A DNA stretch of 8,815 nt. Origin: Nitrospinota bacterium (lineage in GTDB: Bacteria > UBA8248 > JACPRG01). Shown here piece after piece: positions 6,631 to 8,815 of the stretch. The notes under the pieces are model-generated. The model was not told the origin of the DNA. It was given only the letters and a program-made list of their open reading frames with translations, and searched no databases. Positions within the stretch are counted from its first letter, which is position 1. Each line of letters opens with the position of its first letter. Location: NCBI GenBank assembly GCA_030740135.1, contig JASLXW010000148.1, forward strand, positions 1 through 8,815, given 5' to 3'. The position numbers were made by a program, and so were the translations under genes.

Positions 6631-6996
6631 CCCTTTTAATATGAGGATGGAGGCCCGTTTCTCCAGGTCCACGGATTCATCGATCAAAATCTCTTCAAGG
6701 TTGTTTTCCACGCTCGTTGCGTAGGTCTTCAGGTGCGTTTGCTTGGTGTAGGCGGTCAAGCCGTCGCGGCGGAGCTGCTGACGAATTCTTTTCGATAATC
6801 CGGTCCCCTGATTCGAGACCAGGATCAGCTTGCGGGCCGGGCCATCCCCGACCAACCGGAAGATCGGAAACGTGAGCTTGACGTTCAGAGGAACGAGGTC
6901 GAGGTCGATCGGGACCAAGCCCTCGCCGGATTCCGTTTGCGGGTGCGGCTCGTCTTCCACCTGCCCATTGACCAACGCGAGATTCATCCGCTTCAT
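6631..6996 (-). pseudogene. N-terminal domain of the HD-GYP protein, out of frame with the catalytic part
   Basis: About 122 codons read MKRMNLALVNGQ, then VPIDLDLVPLNVKLTFPIF, RKLILVSNQGTGLSKRIRQQ, GLTAYTKQ and VENNLEEILIDESV, ending RASILILKG at the frameshift. The pattern of a short beta-rich segment (LTFPIF...LILVSNQGTGLS...GLTAYTK) and an amphipathic helix with LEEIL matches the sensory or linker region often found before HD-GYP domains. It probably regulates the phosphodiesterase. Read straight on, this frame runs to 6088 with unrelated low-complexity sequence; removing one G joins it to KGEDVMEAFFKRP. The start is uncertain: ATG 6996, ATG 6987 (AGGA 9 nt upstream) and ATG 7056 are all in frame. 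I prefer 6996 or 6987, because the 20 residues before them look non-conserved (Arg/Pro-rich). Confidence 0.65.
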
Positions 6997-7154
6997 TCCT
7001 ATCAAAGGAAGCCGGGCTTCAATCCCCAATGGACGGGGCGGCCATATTCTTCGCATGGAGCGCCCCCCGCGGTCGCCTTTACGTTCTTGAAGATAATTGA
7101 CCTATCGGGAAACCCGCCTGTTTCCTTAAGCCGAATCTTCTCGCCGCCTTCGTG

Positions 7155-7184
7155 TTGACGGGGCTCGCGCCCATCCCGTAACAT
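7155..7184 (+). promoter_or_regulatory. Probable sigma70-type promoter for the luciferase-like oxidoreductase
   Basis: TTGACG (7155-7160) and TAACAT (7179-7184) are separated by 18 bp and lie 40 bp before the ATG at 7224. The -35 is one base from consensus and the -10 two bases from consensus. It lies in the 226-bp divergent gap (6997-7223), which otherwise shows only a 6-bp inverted pair GGAAAC/GTTTCC at 7108-7125. Confidence 0.5.
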
Positions 7185-7223
7185 CGCGTCCTTTCCAAAC
7201 ACCCACCCGAGGAGATCAGGCGT

Positions 7224-8228
7224 ATGTCCCCGACCGTGCGATTCGGCGTCAATGTGAATACGCGCCTTCCCGTGATCTTCCCCGAAGATTACGGCCTGGA
7301 TCAGCTCCTGGATCTGGCGGGCCGGGCCGAGGAGCTCGGTTATGAATCCGTTTGGGTGGGGGACAATTTCTTCTCGAAGGCCCGGCTGGAATCCATCGCC
7401 ACGCTTTCGGCCATCGCGGCCCGGACGCGGCGCGTCACGCTGGGCACGGCGGCGCTCATCTCTCCGCTCCGCCACACCGTGTGGCTGGCCCTGTCCTGGG
7501 GAACGCTCGACCGGATCTCCAAGGGGCGGACCCTCCTCGCCGTCTGCGTGGGCGGGGGGAGCGCCGAGTCGGGCGGCCCGGGGTTCACGGCGGAGTTCGA
7601 TGTCGCCCGCATCCCCTACAAGAAGCGGGGCCGGCTGTTGGAAGAGCAGATTACGCTTTTGCGCGAATTGTGGTCGGACGGGCCGGTCCAAAGAGACGAT
7701 GAATTTCACACCCTGCCGGGTCTGGACCTGGAGCCCAAACCCGCGCGGCCGGGGGGTCCGCCAATCTGGATCTCCAACAACCCGCAGGTCTTTGATCTCG
7801 ACGCCCCCATCGTGGAGCGAATGCTCCGCCGGGTGGCGCGCCTCGCCGACGGCTGGATGACCTGCACGGCGACCCCGGAAGAGTACCGCGCGCTTTGGGG
7901 CCGGGTCCGGGAATACGCCGGCGAGTACGGCCGTCCGGAGGACGCGGTGACGCCCGCGTATCAGATTACGCTGAACGTGGGCGAGGACCGGGCCTCCGCG
8001 CGGGCCGACGCCCTGGAAGTTCTGAACCGGTACTATTCGACCAAGCAGCGGGATCTGTCCGAGGGCATGTGGGAGCGGGACCCCTTCGGCGCGCCCGGGG
8101 AGATTCAGGATCACCTGGGCGGGATGATCGAGGCCGGCGTCCGCAAGTTCATTCTCCGGTTCGCCTCCCGCAACCAGGCGGAGCAGGTCGAGCGGTTCAC
8201 CGATTCGGTGTGGCCGGCGTTTCAATGA
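7224..8228 (+). CDS. LLM-class (luciferase-like) flavin-dependent oxidoreductase
   Basis: This 334-residue protein has the TIM-barrel pattern of the bacterial luciferase-like superfamily, whose members use FMNH2 or F420. Visible are VRFGVNVN (first strand), AEELGYESVWVGDNFF (35-50), TLSAIAARTRRVTLGTAALISPLRHTV (60-86), LDRISKGRTLLAVCVGGG (95-112), YKKRGRLLEEQITLLRELW (132-150), PPIWISNN (179-186) and VARLADGWMT (204-213), ending with GGMIEAGVRKFILRF. The order and spacing match F420-type and alkane/nitrilotriacetate-type members alike, so cofactor and substrate are not resolved. Between the PIWISNN strand and the ARLADGW helix sits a slightly longer loop (about 187-203) than in the simplest members. 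ATG 7224 has GAGGAG (7209-7214) upstream. No flavin reductase or F420 gene is nearby. It is probably a single-gene transcript from the 7155 promoter; no terminator is visible after its stop. Confidence 0.9.
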   Translation: MSPTVRFGVNVNTRLPVIFPEDYGLDQLLDLAGRAEELGYESVWVGDNFFSKARLESIATLSAIAARTRRVTLGTAALISPLRHTVWLALSWGTLDRISKGRTLLAVCVGGGSAESGGPGFTAEFDVARIPYKKRGRLLEEQITLLRELWSDGPVQRDDEFHTLPGLDLEPKPARPGGPPIWISNNPQVFDLDAPIVERMLRRVARLADGWMTCTATPEEYRALWGRVREYAGEYGRPEDAVTPAYQITLNVGEDRASARADALEVLNRYYSTKQRDLSEGMWERDPFGAPGEIQDHLGGMIEAGVRKFILRFASRNQAEQVERFTDSVWPAFQ

Positions 8229-8260
8229 GGCGGCTTGGAATCGCCGGGGAGAAAATCCGA

Positions 8261-8290
8261 TTGACACGTCCGGAGGGCCTCGGTTAAGAT
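8261..8290 (+). promoter_or_regulatory. Strong sigma70-type promoter upstream of the membrane protein gene
   Basis: A consensus TTGACA (8261-8266) and TAAGAT (8285-8290, two bases off TATAAT) are 18 bp apart. The predicted start of transcription near 8297 would leave a leader of about 125 nt before ATG 8423. I see no clear riboswitch or attenuator in that leader. It is the best promoter in the window. Confidence 0.6.
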
Positions 8291-8422
8291 TCTGCACACG
8301 GTCCAGTTCAATGTCGTTTTCGGCATCGGGAAAGTGAGGAAGTTCGAGTCATTGGTCCTCCCGGAGGGTCGGGTTCCGGGTTGAGCCGAAGCAGATAACG
8401 CCCGAGAGATGAGGATGCGTCG

Positions 8423-8815
8423 ATGGTCAAGTCCAAAGCCCTTTGGAAAACGGGAATCTTGAACCTCGTCGTCGTCTTGGTGCTTTGGATCCTCAAGACG
8501 TCAGACGTCATCACGGAAACGGGTATCTTTTACTCGGTCCTGACCCCCCTCGGCGCCATCCTCTTGATGGTCATAGTGTATCTGCTCGTCCTCGGGGCGG
8601 GGCAGGCGTTTTTCCACAACAGCCAGGGTTTGCGCCCGATCAGCCCGTTGTTGACCGGGGTCTGGGCATATTTGCTGCTGGCGCCTTTGTCGGTGGTGGC
8701 GCAATGGATGAACTACTTTCCCGAAGGCACCTCCAGCACCATCCTGTGGGCGATGGCCGGGATCGCGGTATGGGTGGTCCTGATGTGGCTGTTCAACTTT
8801 GTCCTGACCAAGATC
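8423..8815 (+). CDS. Multi-pass membrane protein of unknown function (3' end cut by the window)
   Basis: The frame from ATG 8423 is open for 131 codons to the window edge without a stop, so only the N-terminal part is seen. It starts MVKSKALWKTGILN and has four likely membrane helices, at about residues 11-27, 38-60, 75-96 and 106-127. A short hydrophilic loop (HNSQGLRPISP) lies between the second and third. The positive N-terminus suggests that end is cytoplasmic. GAGG (8411-8414) is 8 nt before the ATG, and a strong promoter lies at 8261-8290. I do not recognise a family: there is no clear transporter or catalytic motif in the visible part. Hydrophobic composition and third-position GC agree with a true gene, while the opposite-strand frames in this stretch are short and lack such structure. 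Confidence 0.75.
   Translation, partial: MVKSKALWKTGILNLVVVLVLWILKTSDVITETGIFYSVLTPLGAILLMVIVYLLVLGAGQAFFHNSQGLRPISPLLTGVWAYLLLAPLSVVAQWMNYFPEGTSSTILWAMAGIAVWVVLMWLFNFVLTKI

Noticed and set aside
6627..6640. Programmed ribosomal frameshifting in the HD-GYP gene
   Set aside because: Restoration needs a +1 shift at TTA AAA GGG GGA. I see no stop codon or rare codon at the site and no obvious stimulatory structure, and HD-GYP genes are not known for this; an indel is simpler.
5142..6644. A 500-codon open frame on the plus strand across the dehydrogenase and HD-GYP genes
   Set aside because: It spans two unrelated minus-strand genes with clear motifs; its translation is low-complexity and has no ribosome-binding site of note.
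7108..7125. Small inverted pair GGAAAC / GTTTCC in the divergent region
   Set aside because: Six base pairs with a 6-nt loop are too little to claim an operator or terminator.
7002..8297. A 431-codon minus-strand frame opposite the luciferase-like gene
   Set aside because: It is the antisense shadow of a gene with full family motifs; the composition is Arg/Gly/Pro-rich without structure.

Overview
The window is GC-rich chromosomal DNA from a Gram-negative bacterium. Two products carry export signals, one gene encodes a c-di-GMP phosphodiesterase, and bacterial Shine-Dalgarno sites and sigma70-type promoters are visible. The gene mix (tandem CorC/HlyC proteins, a luciferase-like oxidoreductase, an HD-GYP protein, ATTCCCGC-type palindromic repeats) would fit an uncultivated deep-branching lineage such as NC10, Tectomicrobia, Nitrospinota or Desulfobacterota. 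The sequence alone does not decide the taxon.

Layout. Positions 1-1943 hold two co-directional CorC/HlyC (CNNM-type) CBS-domain proteins. The first is cut by the window edge, and its stop overlaps the start of the second by 4 nt. Positions 1944-2371 contain no gene but two abutting palindromic, MITE-like repeats. One contains a strong 14-bp hairpin; the other is 181 bp with terminal inverted repeats bounded by TA. On the minus strand follow a PfkB-family sugar kinase (2372-3274) and an exported cupredoxin (3333-3783). Divergent from these is an exported two-domain rhodanese-type sulfurtransferase (3971-4870). Its end converges on a short-chain dehydrogenase (4920-5723, minus) across a C10G9 tract. 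An HD-GYP phosphodiesterase gene (5910-6996, minus) follows. A luciferase-like monooxygenase (7224-8228, plus) and the start of a multi-pass membrane protein (8423 to the right edge, plus) each have a recognisable promoter.

The most notable observation is that two genes appear broken by a single extra base each. In the cupredoxin, removing one base near 3375 restores the complete type-1 copper loop (Cys, His, Met) and a stop codon that clears the kinase gene. In the HD-GYP gene, one extra base in a G5 run (minus strand) near 6630 separates a conserved N-terminal domain from the catalytic domain. They may be sequencing or assembly indels, recent mutations, or (HD-GYP) a slippage-prone tract, and only reads or relatives can decide.

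Functionally this looks like a housekeeping and accessory mix, not a single pathway. The cupredoxin and rhodanese are both predicted to be outside the cytoplasm and share a 187-bp divergent intergenic region, which is the only pairing that hints at a joint role. I found no CRISPR array, tRNA, rRNA, transposase, phage gene or defence cassette.
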